From assembly GCA_035504175.1 (NCBI GenBank), contig DATJSJ010000144.1, forward strand, positions 19,152 through 83,151: 64,000 nt of DNA, read 5' to 3'. The translations under genes and the position numbers were made by a program. This stretch comes from DATJSJ01 sp035504175 (GTDB lineage Bacteria > Pseudomonadota > Alphaproteobacteria > Acetobacterales > Acetobacteraceae). The notes beneath the pieces were generated by a model, which saw only the letters and a list, made by a program, of their open reading frames with translations, was not told the origin of the DNA and made no database searches. Positions 48,919 to 57,034 of the stretch are shown one piece after another (the first letter of the stretch is position 1; the number at the start of each line of letters is the position of its first letter).

Positions 48919-49892
48919 GCGAACGCGTGCGCTGGCCGCGATCCTTCCGTCCCGCGACCGGGCCGCTGGTCGCGGTCGTCCTCTATGTCGCGATGTATCT
49001 CATCTATGGTCTGCATGCCTCGAGCGCGTTCTCGCTGTTCGGCCTGACCAACCTGCTCGACAATACCGTCGTGCTGGCGATCGCGGCCGCCGGGTTGACG
49101 ATCGTCGTGCTGGCGGGCGAGCTCGACCTCTCCGGCATCGGCGTGATCGCGATCGCCAATGCGACGGTCGCGACCACCAGCACCGGCTCGCTCGGCTGGG
49201 GCGGATCGCTCGTCCTCGTGCTCGCGATCGGCGCGGCCGTCGGCCTGGTCAATGGCTGGCTGGTCGCGGAGCTGCGGCTGCAGTCGCTGGCCGCGACCAT
49301 CGGCACGATGATCGCCTGTGAGGGCGTGGCGCTGATGATCCTCTCGGCGCCGGGCGGCGAAGTCGCGGACGTCATTGCCAACGGCCTGACCGGAGACATC
49401 GGCACATCGCTGCCGGTCGCGGCCCTGATCATTGCCGGCATCGTCCTGCTCTGGCTGCTGTTCGCGCGCAGCCGTACCGGCATCGCGATCTATGCGGTCG
49501 GCGCCGACGAGGGTGCGGCGCGCCTCTCCGGCCTCGACGTGCGCCGCACCCGGCTCGCCGCCTTCGTGCTCGCCGGCATCGCCTATGGCTTCGCCGGCTA
49601 CATGCTGAGCGCGGAGACCGGCAGCGGCGATCCGCGGGCGAGCGACTCGTTCCTGCTGTTCATGTATGCGTCGGTCGCGATCGGCGGCACGTCGCTGTCC
49701 GGCGGCCGCGGTGGCGTGTTCGGCAGCATCGTCGGCGCCGGCCTGCTGACGGTGATGCAGAAGATGCTGTTCGCGCTCGGCGCCGCCGAATTCTATACGA
49801 ACGTCTTCAGCGGCATCATCATGCTGCTCGCCGTGTTCATCGGCACATTCTCCGCCGCCATCGCGCGCCGGCCGCTGCGGAGGGCCGGCTAG
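48915..49892 (+). CDS. Ribose-type sugar ABC importer permease 1
   Basis: A 325-residue CUT2 permease with about eight to ten hydrophobic segments. VLAGELDLSGIGVI contains the GE-x-D-L-S family motif; VAIGGTSLSGGRGGVFG is the late cytoplasmic loop. The ATG overlaps the ATPase stop (ATGA). It likely forms a heterodimer with the permease encoded next. Confidence 0.92.
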   Translation: MSERVRWPRSFRPATGPLVAVVLYVAMYLIYGLHASSAFSLFGLTNLLDNTVVLAIAAAGLTIVVLAGELDLSGIGVIAIANATVATTSTGSLGWGGSLVLVLAIGAAVGLVNGWLVAELRLQSLAATIGTMIACEGVALMILSAPGGEVADVIANGLTGDIGTSLPVAALIIAGIVLLWLLFARSRTGIAIYAVGADEGAARLSGLDVRRTRLAAFVLAGIAYGFAGYMLSAETGSGDPRASDSFLLFMYASVAIGGTSLSGGRGGVFGSIVGAGLLTVMQKMLFALGAAEFYTNVFSGIIMLLAVFIGTFSAAIARRPLRRAG

Positions 49893-50903
49893 GTGCTCGA
49901 ACCCGACATCAGCGCTGCCGCCGACTCGGAGCCCTCGCCCGACACGGCACCGGCGCGGCGCCGGGTGAATGCGAACCTGCTGCCCGCGGCGGTGGTGCTC
50001 GCCTGCGCGATCCTGCTGATCGGGGCGACCAAGGCGCTCAATCCCGGATCCAGCCTGGTGCAGCAGTTCAGCGCCGTGCTGGTGACCTCGATCTTCCTCG
50101 TGGTGGCGTCCTTCGGCCAGGGGCTCGCCATTCTGCTGGGCGGCATCGATCTCTCGATCGGCGTCGTCATCGGGCTCAGCGCCATGATGATTTCGGTGCT
50201 GACCAACGGCCAGAACGGCGCGCTTATCTGGGCGGTTCCGGCGACGCTTGCGACCTGTCTCGGCATCGGACTGGTCAACGGCATCGGCATCGCGGTTGCG
50301 AACGTGCCGCCGTTCATCATGACGCTCGCGTCCAGCATCACCTTCTTCGGCGCGGGCCTCGGCTTCACCGCCGGCCTGGCGCAGGAGCCGGTGGCGCCGG
50401 CCTTGCAGGCGCTGATGAGCGGTCGCTGGCTCGGCGTACCGCTGCCGGTCTGGCTCATTCTCGGCTTCGTGATCGTGGCGACGGTGCTGCAGAACGGCAC
50501 CACGGAAGGGCGCAAGCTGTATGCGATCGGCAGCAGCCCGGGCGCCGCGCGCGTGCTGGGCCTGCCGATCGGCGGGTTGACCATCCTCGCCTATGGAATC
50601 AGCGGATTATGCGCCGGCCTGTCGGGCCTGCTGCTCGCCGGCTATTCCTCGGCTGCGACGCTGGATATGGGCAATCCGCTGCTGCTGCCGACGATTGCCG
50701 CGGTGGTGATCGGTGGGGCGCGCGTCACCGGCGGGCGGGGGATCTATCTCGGCACCTTCGCCGGCGCGCTGTTCCTGAGTGCGCTTGAGACCGTGATCAC
50801 CGTGCTCAGCCTGTCCCAGGGCCTGCGCGACATCATCGAAGGCGCCATCATCGTCTTCGCGCTGGTCCTGCAAAGCGAGCGGTGGAGCGGGACCGGAAGT
50901 TAA
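49893..50903 (+). CDS. Ribose-type sugar ABC importer permease 2
   Basis: A 336-residue CUT2 permease. LLGGIDLSIGVVIG is the G-G-x-D-L-S-x-G motif, with NVPPFIMTLASSI and VIGGARVTGGRGIYLG as further family landmarks. The GTG start directly follows the TAG of permease 1. Hydrophobic segments are spread through residues 30-330. Confidence 0.92.
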   Translation: MLEPDISAAADSEPSPDTAPARRRVNANLLPAAVVLACAILLIGATKALNPGSSLVQQFSAVLVTSIFLVVASFGQGLAILLGGIDLSIGVVIGLSAMMISVLTNGQNGALIWAVPATLATCLGIGLVNGIGIAVANVPPFIMTLASSITFFGAGLGFTAGLAQEPVAPALQALMSGRWLGVPLPVWLILGFVIVATVLQNGTTEGRKLYAIGSSPGAARVLGLPIGGLTILAYGISGLCAGLSGLLLAGYSSAATLDMGNPLLLPTIAAVVIGGARVTGGRGIYLGTFAGALFLSALETVITVLSLSQGLRDIIEGAIIVFALVLQSERWSGTGS

Positions 50904-50928
50904 ATCCACAATCTGGGGAGAGACCGGG

Positions 50929-52161
50929 ATGGCTGATCGAACCTTGCGGCTGAAGCGGGCCGCGCAATCCGCGCTCGGCGGCATCGCCTTGCTGGCTGCG
51001 GCCGGCCTCGCGCCGCAGTCCGGGGCGTCGGCGAAGACCGACAAGGTGTTCCTGGATATGAGCTATAGCGGGAACATCTGGCAGGCGGCGGCCGCGAACG
51101 GCATCAAGGCGCTGGCCGAGACGCCGCCCTACGACAAGGACGTCCAGTTCAAGACGGTGATCTCCGGCACCGATGTGCAGCGGCAGATCTCCGATCTGCA
51201 GAGCATGGTCGCGGCGGGCGCCAACGCGATCATCCTGTATCCGCTGTCGTCCACCGCGCTGAACCGCGCGATCCACCAGGCCTGTCAGCGTCACGTGCTC
51301 GTCTTCACCTACGATTCCACTGTGACCGCCCCTTGCGCCTACAACGTGAGCAACATCACGGCGCGCTACGGGGCGAATTCGGCGCAGTGGATGGTCAATG
51401 CGCTCGGCGGCAAGGGCGAGGTCGTGATCAACCACGGCGTCGCCGGCACCGCCGTCACCAAGGTCTACGACGAGCAGGCGCTGCGCGTCTTCCATCGCTT
51501 TCCCGGCATCAAGATCGTCGGCGAGTTCTACGGCAACTGGAACGACGCGTTGTCGCAGGAGGGCGTCTCGAAGATCCTGGCGGCGCATCCGAATCTCGAC
51601 GCGATCTGGACGGTCGACGGCACGTACGGCTCGCTCCAGGCGGTGATGAAGGCGCGGCCGAACCGGCTGGTGGTGATCGCGGGCCAGTCGAACAACGGCT
51701 ACCGTCTCGCGATCGGCGATCCGGCGCTGCAGGCGAAGGGGCTGAAGGGGCTTTCCTCCAGCGCCGGCCCGGCCGTCGGTCCCTACGCGTTCAAGGTCAT
51801 GATGGAAGTCCTGACCGGCAAGCTGAAGCCGACCAGCCACAACATCGAATATCCGCTGCCCTGGGTGCCGTACCAGGACATCAAGATGTGCTCGGGCAAT
51901 TCGTTCGAGAACGGGTGCAACGTCTTCCCGGCGGCGAAGGTGCCGCCGCTGTTCATCGACACGGCGCTGAATGCGAAGCTGCTGCCCGAACTCGACCTGA
52001 ACGCGGTGCAGAAGGGTGAGCCGGTCGCCGGCATGACGATCCATCCTCTGCCCGCGATCCGCTACGCCGACAACCTGCCCGGCGTGAACTGCACGAAGTG
52101 CACCGCGCCCGCGGACTGGCTGGAACCGAACCTGGTCAAGCCGATCCCGGTGCCGAAATAG
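50929..52161 (+). CDS. Periplasmic sugar/aldarate-binding protein, type 1, large
   Basis: A 410-residue binding protein, longer than the usual ~320. A signal peptide covers about 35 residues (cleavage near ASAK). GTDVQRQISDLQSMVAAG, ANAIILYPLSSTALN and WTVDGTYGSLQAV are type 1 binder features. The C-terminal part has four cysteines, two as CTKC near residue 390. GGGGAGAG precedes the ATG. The gene is followed after 9 bp by a perfect hairpin. Ligand unknown; a tartrate-like or aldaric compound is suggested by downstream genes. Confidence 0.87.
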   Translation: MADRTLRLKRAAQSALGGIALLAAAGLAPQSGASAKTDKVFLDMSYSGNIWQAAAANGIKALAETPPYDKDVQFKTVISGTDVQRQISDLQSMVAAGANAIILYPLSSTALNRAIHQACQRHVLVFTYDSTVTAPCAYNVSNITARYGANSAQWMVNALGGKGEVVINHGVAGTAVTKVYDEQALRVFHRFPGIKIVGEFYGNWNDALSQEGVSKILAAHPNLDAIWTVDGTYGSLQAVMKARPNRLVVIAGQSNNGYRLAIGDPALQAKGLKGLSSSAGPAVGPYAFKVMMEVLTGKLKPTSHNIEYPLPWVPYQDIKMCSGNSFENGCNVFPAAKVPPLFIDTALNAKLLPELDLNAVQKGEPVAGMTIHPLPAIRYADNLPGVNCTKCTAPADWLEPNLVKPIPVPK

Positions 52162-52170
52162 TCTCTGCCC

Positions 52171-52194
52171 GGCCCGGAGCGCGTGCTCCGGGCC
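52171..52194 (+). promoter_or_regulatory. Stem-loop after binding-protein gene
   Basis: GGCCCGGAGC (52171-52180) pairs perfectly with GCTCCGGGCC (52185-52194), 4-base GCGT loop. It begins 9 bases after the binding-protein stop and ends 24 bases before the next ATG. No T-run. Third structure of this kind after a ribose-type binding-protein gene in the window. Confidence 0.65.
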
Positions 52195-52218
52195 AGCCCT
52201 TGCCGCAGGAGCCAGCCC

Positions 52219-53103
52219 ATGACCCCGCGTGAGCGCGCCACCTATTCCGCCATCGTGGACCGCCCGCCACTCCGCCTGCCGGACGGGGCGCGGATGGTCG
52301 TCTGGAGCATCGTCAACCTGGAAGTCTGGGACATCGCGCGGCCGATGGCGCGCCAGATCTTGCCGGCGCCGACCGGACAGGCGCTCATACCCGATCTGCC
52401 GAACTGGGCCTGGCACGAATACGGAATGCGCGTCGGTGTCTGGCGTTTCTTTCGCCTGTTCGCGGAGCTCGGCATCCGCCCGACGCTGTCGATCAATGCC
52501 AGGGTTTGCGAGGACTATCCGCGCGTCGCCGGTCAGGCGCGGGACGCCGGATGGGAGTTCATGGGCCATGCCTGGGACCAGATCCCGATCCACAAGATCG
52601 AGGACCAGGCCGGGATGATCCGGCGCTCGCTCGACACGATCGCGGACTTCACCGGCAGCCGCCCGGTCGGCTGGCTGGGGCCGGGCCTGACCGAGACGCT
52701 GGAGACGCCCGACCTGCTGGCCGAGGCCGGCATCCGATATGTCGGCGACTGGGTCTATGACGAGGAACCGACCGAGATCACGACCCGCCACGGGACGCTG
52801 CTGACGCTGCCCTATACGGTGGAACTGAACGACATCCCGACGATGATCGTGCAGCATCACGAATCCCCGTACTGGCTGCAGCGCTGCCGTGACAGTTTCG
52901 ACCGGCTCTACGCGGAATCGGTGGAGCGTCCGAAATTCATGGCGATCGCGATCCATCCCTATATCTCCGGCCAGCCCCACCGCATCCGTTATCTCGAGGA
53001 GGTCTACGCCTACATCAACCAGCATGAGGGCGTGTTGCACTGGAACGGGCGCGACATGCTGCGCTGGTGGGATGCGGGCGGACGACCGGACGCGCCGGCA
53101 TGA
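52219..53103 (+). CDS. Polysaccharide deacetylase/PuuE-type amidohydrolase
   Basis: A 294-residue NodB-homology protein of the subgroup that includes cofactor-independent allantoinase PuuE. VVWSIVNLEVWD near residue 30 replaces the TFDD motif of chitin deacetylases, EFMGHAWDQIPIHK holds the conserved His region and AIAIHPYISGQPHR the late His. No signal peptide, so cytoplasmic. GCAGGAG precedes the ATG. It overlaps the tartrate dehydrogenase-like gene. It may hydrolyse an amide, ureide or cyclic precursor of a hydroxy acid. Confidence 0.78.
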   Translation: MTPRERATYSAIVDRPPLRLPDGARMVVWSIVNLEVWDIARPMARQILPAPTGQALIPDLPNWAWHEYGMRVGVWRFFRLFAELGIRPTLSINARVCEDYPRVAGQARDAGWEFMGHAWDQIPIHKIEDQAGMIRRSLDTIADFTGSRPVGWLGPGLTETLETPDLLAEAGIRYVGDWVYDEEPTEITTRHGTLLTLPYTVELNDIPTMIVQHHESPYWLQRCRDSFDRLYAESVERPKFMAIAIHPYISGQPHRIRYLEEVYAYINQHEGVLHWNGRDMLRWWDAGGRPDAPA

Positions 53104-54161
53104 CCGCGTTCACGATCGCCGTTCTTCCCGGCGATGGGATCGGCCGCGAGGTGATGCCGGAGGCGCTGAAGGTCCTCGATGCCGCGGCAGCAGCGCACGG
53201 CTTCAGCCTGCGACCGCGGCATTTCGACTGGAGCTGCGAAACCTATCGCGCGACCGGCCACATGATGCCGGCGGACGGAATCGCACGACTGCGCGACCAT
53301 GACGCGATCCTGCTCGGCGCGGTCGGCTTCCCCGGCGTGCCCGACCATATCTCGCTCTGGGGCCTGCTGATTCCGATCCGCCGCGAATTCGACCAGTACG
53401 TCAATCTCCGCCCGGTGCGACTGCTGCCCGGCATCGCGCCGCCCGTGCGGCACAGCCAGATCGACTTCTGGGTCGTGCGGGAGAACACCGAGGGCGAGTA
53501 TTCCCAGATCGGCGGCCGATTCAAGGCGGGAACCGAGGATGAATTCGTCGTGCAGGAAGCGGTGTTCACCCGCAAGGGCACCGACCGGATTCTGCGCTAT
53601 GCCTTCGAGCTGGCGCGACGCCTGGGGCGCCCGCACGTCACCTCCGCCACGAAATCCAACGGCATCTTCCACACCATGCCGTTCTGGGACGAGCGTTTCG
53701 CGGCGATGGCCGAGGCCTATCCCGACGTGCGCACCGACCAGTATCACATCGACATCCTGGCGGCGCGCTTCGTCATGTCGCCCGAGCGATTCGACGTCGT
53801 CGTCGGCTCCAACCTGTTCGGCGACATCCTCTCAGATCTCGGCCCCGGCGTGACCGGCACGATCGGCGTCGCGCCGTCCGCCAACATCAATCCCGAGCGG
53901 GCGCATCCCTCCATGTTCGAGCCGGTGCACGGATCGGCGCCGGACATTGCCGGGCGTGGGATCGCCAACCCGATCGGCCAGATCTGGGCGGCCGCAATGA
54001 TGCTCGACCATCTCGGCGCGGTGGAGGCCGGGACGCACGTGCTCGAGGCGATCGAGACGACGCTGGTGGCACCCGACGCCCCGCTGACGCCCGATCTCGG
54101 CGGCAGCGCCTCGACCGGTGCACTCGGCGACCGCATCGCGGAGATGGTGCGCCGCCGCTGA
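53100..54161 (+). CDS. Tartrate dehydrogenase/decarboxylase-like (isopropylmalate dehydrogenase family)
   Basis: A 353-residue beta-decarboxylating dehydrogenase. LPGDGIGREVMPEA is the N-terminal motif, LRPVRLLPG the substrate arginine region, VRENTEGEYSQIGGR the conserved loop, and NLFGDILSDLGPGVTGTIG the metal/NAD motif; HGSAPDIAGRGIANP follows. EYSQIGG, where isocitrate enzymes differ, matches TtuC/YeaU-type tartrate dehydrogenases. The ATG overlaps the preceding stop (ATGA). With the tartrate dehydratase next to it, both oxidative and dehydrative routes of tartrate use are encoded. Confidence 0.85.
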   Translation: MTAFTIAVLPGDGIGREVMPEALKVLDAAAAAHGFSLRPRHFDWSCETYRATGHMMPADGIARLRDHDAILLGAVGFPGVPDHISLWGLLIPIRREFDQYVNLRPVRLLPGIAPPVRHSQIDFWVVRENTEGEYSQIGGRFKAGTEDEFVVQEAVFTRKGTDRILRYAFELARRLGRPHVTSATKSNGIFHTMPFWDERFAAMAEAYPDVRTDQYHIDILAARFVMSPERFDVVVGSNLFGDILSDLGPGVTGTIGVAPSANINPERAHPSMFEPVHGSAPDIAGRGIANPIGQIWAAAMMLDHLGAVEAGTHVLEAIETTLVAPDAPLTPDLGGSASTGALGDRIAEMVRRR

Positions 54162-54200
54162 GCCGGCAGCGTCGACGCTGCAAAGAGGGAGGAGACCGCC

Positions 54201-55367
54201 GTGCGCATCGTCGATCTGTGCGAGCAGACGGTGCCGATCGCGTCGCCGATCGCCAATGCCTATATCGATTTCTCCCGAATGACGATCAGCCTGGTGGCGC
54301 TGGTCACCGACGTCGTGCGCGACGGGCGGCGGGTGATCGGCTACGGCTTCAACTCGAACGGCCGCTATGGCCAGGGACATCTCATACGTGAGCGATTCCG
54401 TCCCCGCCTGCTGGAGGCCGAGCCGGGCAGTCTGCTCGACGACACCGGGGAGAATCTCGACCCGCACCGAATCTGGGCGGCCCTGTTCCGAAACGAAAAG
54501 CCGGGCGGCCATGGCGAGCGGTCGGTCGCGATCGGCACGATCGATATGGCGGTCTGGGACGCGGTGGCGAAGATCGCGGGACGACCGCTGTTCCGGCTGC
54601 TCGCGGATCGCCACGGCAGCGGCGCGCCGGAACCACGCGTGTTCGTCTACGCCGCGGGCGGCTACTACCATCCCGGCAAGGCGATCGGCGCGCTGCGGGA
54701 CGAGATGTGCGGCTATCTCGATCATGGCTACACCACGGTGAAGATGAAGATCGGCGGCGCGCCGCTGTCCGAGGACCTGCGGCGGATCGAGGCGGTGCTG
54801 TCGCTGCTCGGTCCCGGTCAGCGACTTGCCGTCGACGCCAATGGCCGGTTCGAGCTGGCGCAGGCGCTCGACTATGCCCGCGCGCTCTCGGCTTACGAGC
54901 TGTTCTGGTACGAGGAGCCTGGCGACCCGCTGGACTACGCGCTGCAGGCAGAGCTTTGCCGCCAGTATGACGGACCGATGGCGACGGGCGAGAACCTGTT
55001 TTCGACGCAGGACGCGCGCAATCTGATCCGCTACGCCGGGCTGCGGAAGGAGATCGACTGGCTGCAGTTCGATTGTGCGCTGAGCTATGGCCTGGTCGAA
55101 TATCTGCGCATCCTGGACATGCTGGCCGCCCACAACTGGTCGCCGCGTCGCTGCATCCCGCATGGCGGCCACCAGATGTCGCTGAACATCGCCGCGGGGC
55201 TCGGCCTCGGCGGCAACGAATCCTATCCCGATCTGTTCCAGCCCTTCGGCGGCTTCCCTGACGGGGTCTCGGTCGTGGACGGCTACATCACCATGCCGGA
55301 CCTGCCAGGCATCGGCTTCGAAGGCAAGGCCGATCTCTATCGCGTGATGCACAGCCTGGCGCATTGA
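54201..55367 (+). CDS. tarD: D-tartrate dehydratase (enolase superfamily)
   Basis: A 388-residue enolase-superfamily dehydratase yielding oxaloacetate from tartrate. With the GTG start at 54201, the catalytic set is K183 (VKMKIGG), D212 (AVDANGRF), E238 (WYEEPGD), E264 (ATGENLF) and H321 (PHGGHQMS). The spacing equals that I recall for Bradyrhizobium TarD, offset by one. GGGAGGAG precedes the GTG. YGFNSNGRYGQGHLI is also typical. Neighbours encode a tartrate dehydrogenase-like enzyme and an ABC importer, making a tartrate-catabolic role likely. Confidence 0.85.
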   Translation: MRIVDLCEQTVPIASPIANAYIDFSRMTISLVALVTDVVRDGRRVIGYGFNSNGRYGQGHLIRERFRPRLLEAEPGSLLDDTGENLDPHRIWAALFRNEKPGGHGERSVAIGTIDMAVWDAVAKIAGRPLFRLLADRHGSGAPEPRVFVYAAGGYYHPGKAIGALRDEMCGYLDHGYTTVKMKIGGAPLSEDLRRIEAVLSLLGPGQRLAVDANGRFELAQALDYARALSAYELFWYEEPGDPLDYALQAELCRQYDGPMATGENLFSTQDARNLIRYAGLRKEIDWLQFDCALSYGLVEYLRILDMLAAHNWSPRRCIPHGGHQMSLNIAAGLGLGGNESYPDLFQPFGGFPDGVSVVDGYITMPDLPGIGFEGKADLYRVMHSLAH

Positions 55368-55433
55368 CCGCCGGTTACGCGCCGGCCGTACGCGTTCCGA
55401 GCGGTTGGCTTCCCGGCGTTTTCGAGGGATTGC

Positions 55434-56414
55434 ATGCGAAACGTTGTTCTCGTGACCACCGGCGGCACCATTGCATCGCGGCGCAACGCCGCCGGCGATG
55501 ACGTGACCGTCGCCGCGAGCGGAGGCGAGCTGCTCGGCCTGCTGCCGCCGTTGCCAGCCGACGTCGCGGTCGAGGTGGACGATTTCGCTCGAATCGGAAG
55601 TTACAATCTCGACCTCGAGCACGCCTTTCTCCTTATTCGGCGCGTTGCCACGCATCTGGAGCGGTCGGATGTCGCAGGTGTGGTCATCGCGCACGGCACC
55701 GATACGATGGAGGAGACCGCCTTTCTCGCCGACCTGCTGGTCGCGAGTGACAAGCCTTGCGTGTTCACCGGCGCACAGCGCGACGCCGACGCGACCGACG
55801 GCGACGGGCCGCGTAATCTGGCCCAGGCGGTGCAACTCGCCGCATCCGGCCTCACCGGACTGGGCAGCGTCATCATGTTCGAGCAGGAGTTCCACGCAGC
55901 CCGCGACGCCACCAAGACGCACGCCTACCGCACCGGTACGTTCACCTCCATGGAGCACGGCAAGCTCGGCGAGATCGACGGCGTCCGGATCATCCTGCAC
56001 CGACGCCCGGTGCTGCGCACCACCATCCGGGCGGAGCGGATCGAGCCGGCCGTCGATCTGGTCAAGCTCGCCATGGGCAGCGACGGGCGCTTCGTGCGCT
56101 GCGCGATCGCGACTGGCGCCCGTGGCCTGGTGATCGAAGCATTCGGCCGCGGCAACGTCACGCGCGCGGTGCTGGAGGCGATCACGGAGGCGATCGCCGC
56201 CGGGATCGTCGTCGTCATCTCCTCACGATGTCCGCAAGGCCGGACGCAGCCGATCTACGGCGGCGACGGAGGCGGCCGGGATGTGTTGCGCGCCGGGGCG
56301 CTGTTCGCGGGCGACCTCAGCGCCGTCAAGACACGCGTCGCGCTGGCCGCGCTGCTCGGCGGCGGCGCCTCGCGCGAGGAGATTGCAGCGACGTTGGAGC
56401 GCATCGGGGGTTGA
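55434..56414 (+). CDS. L-asparaginase/glutaminase family amidohydrolase
   Basis: A 326-residue bacterial-type asparaginase. TTGGTIAS at 8-15 holds the nucleophile Thr (T12) and AHGTDTMEET supplies the second catalytic Thr/Asp pair; CVFTGAQRDAD follows. No signal peptide, so it is cytoplasmic. It probably hydrolyses an amide in the same pathway, possibly a tartaramide-like or asparagine substrate; only the family is certain. Last gene of the operon, 66 bp after the dehydratase. Confidence 0.9.
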   Translation: MRNVVLVTTGGTIASRRNAAGDDVTVAASGGELLGLLPPLPADVAVEVDDFARIGSYNLDLEHAFLLIRRVATHLERSDVAGVVIAHGTDTMEETAFLADLLVASDKPCVFTGAQRDADATDGDGPRNLAQAVQLAASGLTGLGSVIMFEQEFHAARDATKTHAYRTGTFTSMEHGKLGEIDGVRIILHRRPVLRTTIRAERIEPAVDLVKLAMGSDGRFVRCAIATGARGLVIEAFGRGNVTRAVLEAITEAIAAGIVVVISSRCPQGRTQPIYGGDGGGRDVLRAGALFAGDLSAVKTRVALAALLGGGASREEIAATLERIGG

Positions 56415-57034
56415 GTGGTGCGAGGTCGCTTTCCCGTCCCGTGTTCCGGGCGACCAACGAATCGAGTTGCGGATGCGTTCGGCACCCGCTTCCCCGCTGA
56501 GTGCGCCGCGGTGAATGACGGCAATCCGATTCAGGGTCATCCTTCAGCGATCGGCTACCCGCACGATGCAAGCCGTGCGGAGCGCGTGATCGCCGTATTT
56601 CGTTCCCAAACCGCGCGGGTACTGGCAAATGGCCGGGAGGTCGCAGTGCCCGGATGGTCTGGCGGCAGATCGCCCCGGTCCGACACGACCGGCGGACGAT
56701 GGCCACTGGCTTCGCCGCGCTCTCGAACGCGGACGCCCGTGCTTACCGTCAGGCGCCGTCGAACTGGCACTGGCGCGTCGCCGCGGGGATTGGGGTCTGG
56801 AGGCCTGTTTCCCGGACCGAGGCCGTTCGGCGCCGCAGGCCCTAAGGTCATGAGAATGCGCTGCCCCGCCATCTTCCATTTCGGGTGCCCCGGCGTATAC
56901 GATATAGGATGGAGCGGAGCATCGGCCCGCAGAGCGTGACCGGCTGAAGGAAAGACCGCCGCGACAAGCGGCGGCGCAGGACCGTCGATGCGCCGCTGGT
57001 GCATGAAACGGGCAAATGGGGATCGGAGGTTGGG
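56415..57034 (+). other. Intergenic region upstream of the Dpp-type operon
   Basis: 620 bases without a convincing gene. Near 56895-56912 GTATACGATATAGG resembles a -10 region without a good -35 partner. A GTG (56999) in frame with the binding protein lacks a ribosome-binding site as good as that of 57035. No repeats were found. Confidence 0.4.

Noticed and set aside
50848..53040. 730-codon open frame on the minus strand
   Set aside because: Antisense to the binding-protein and deacetylase genes, and Arg/Asp/His-rich without motifs.
53832..56000. 722-codon open frame on the minus strand
   Set aside because: Covers the complement of the tartrate genes; composition typical of an antisense frame.
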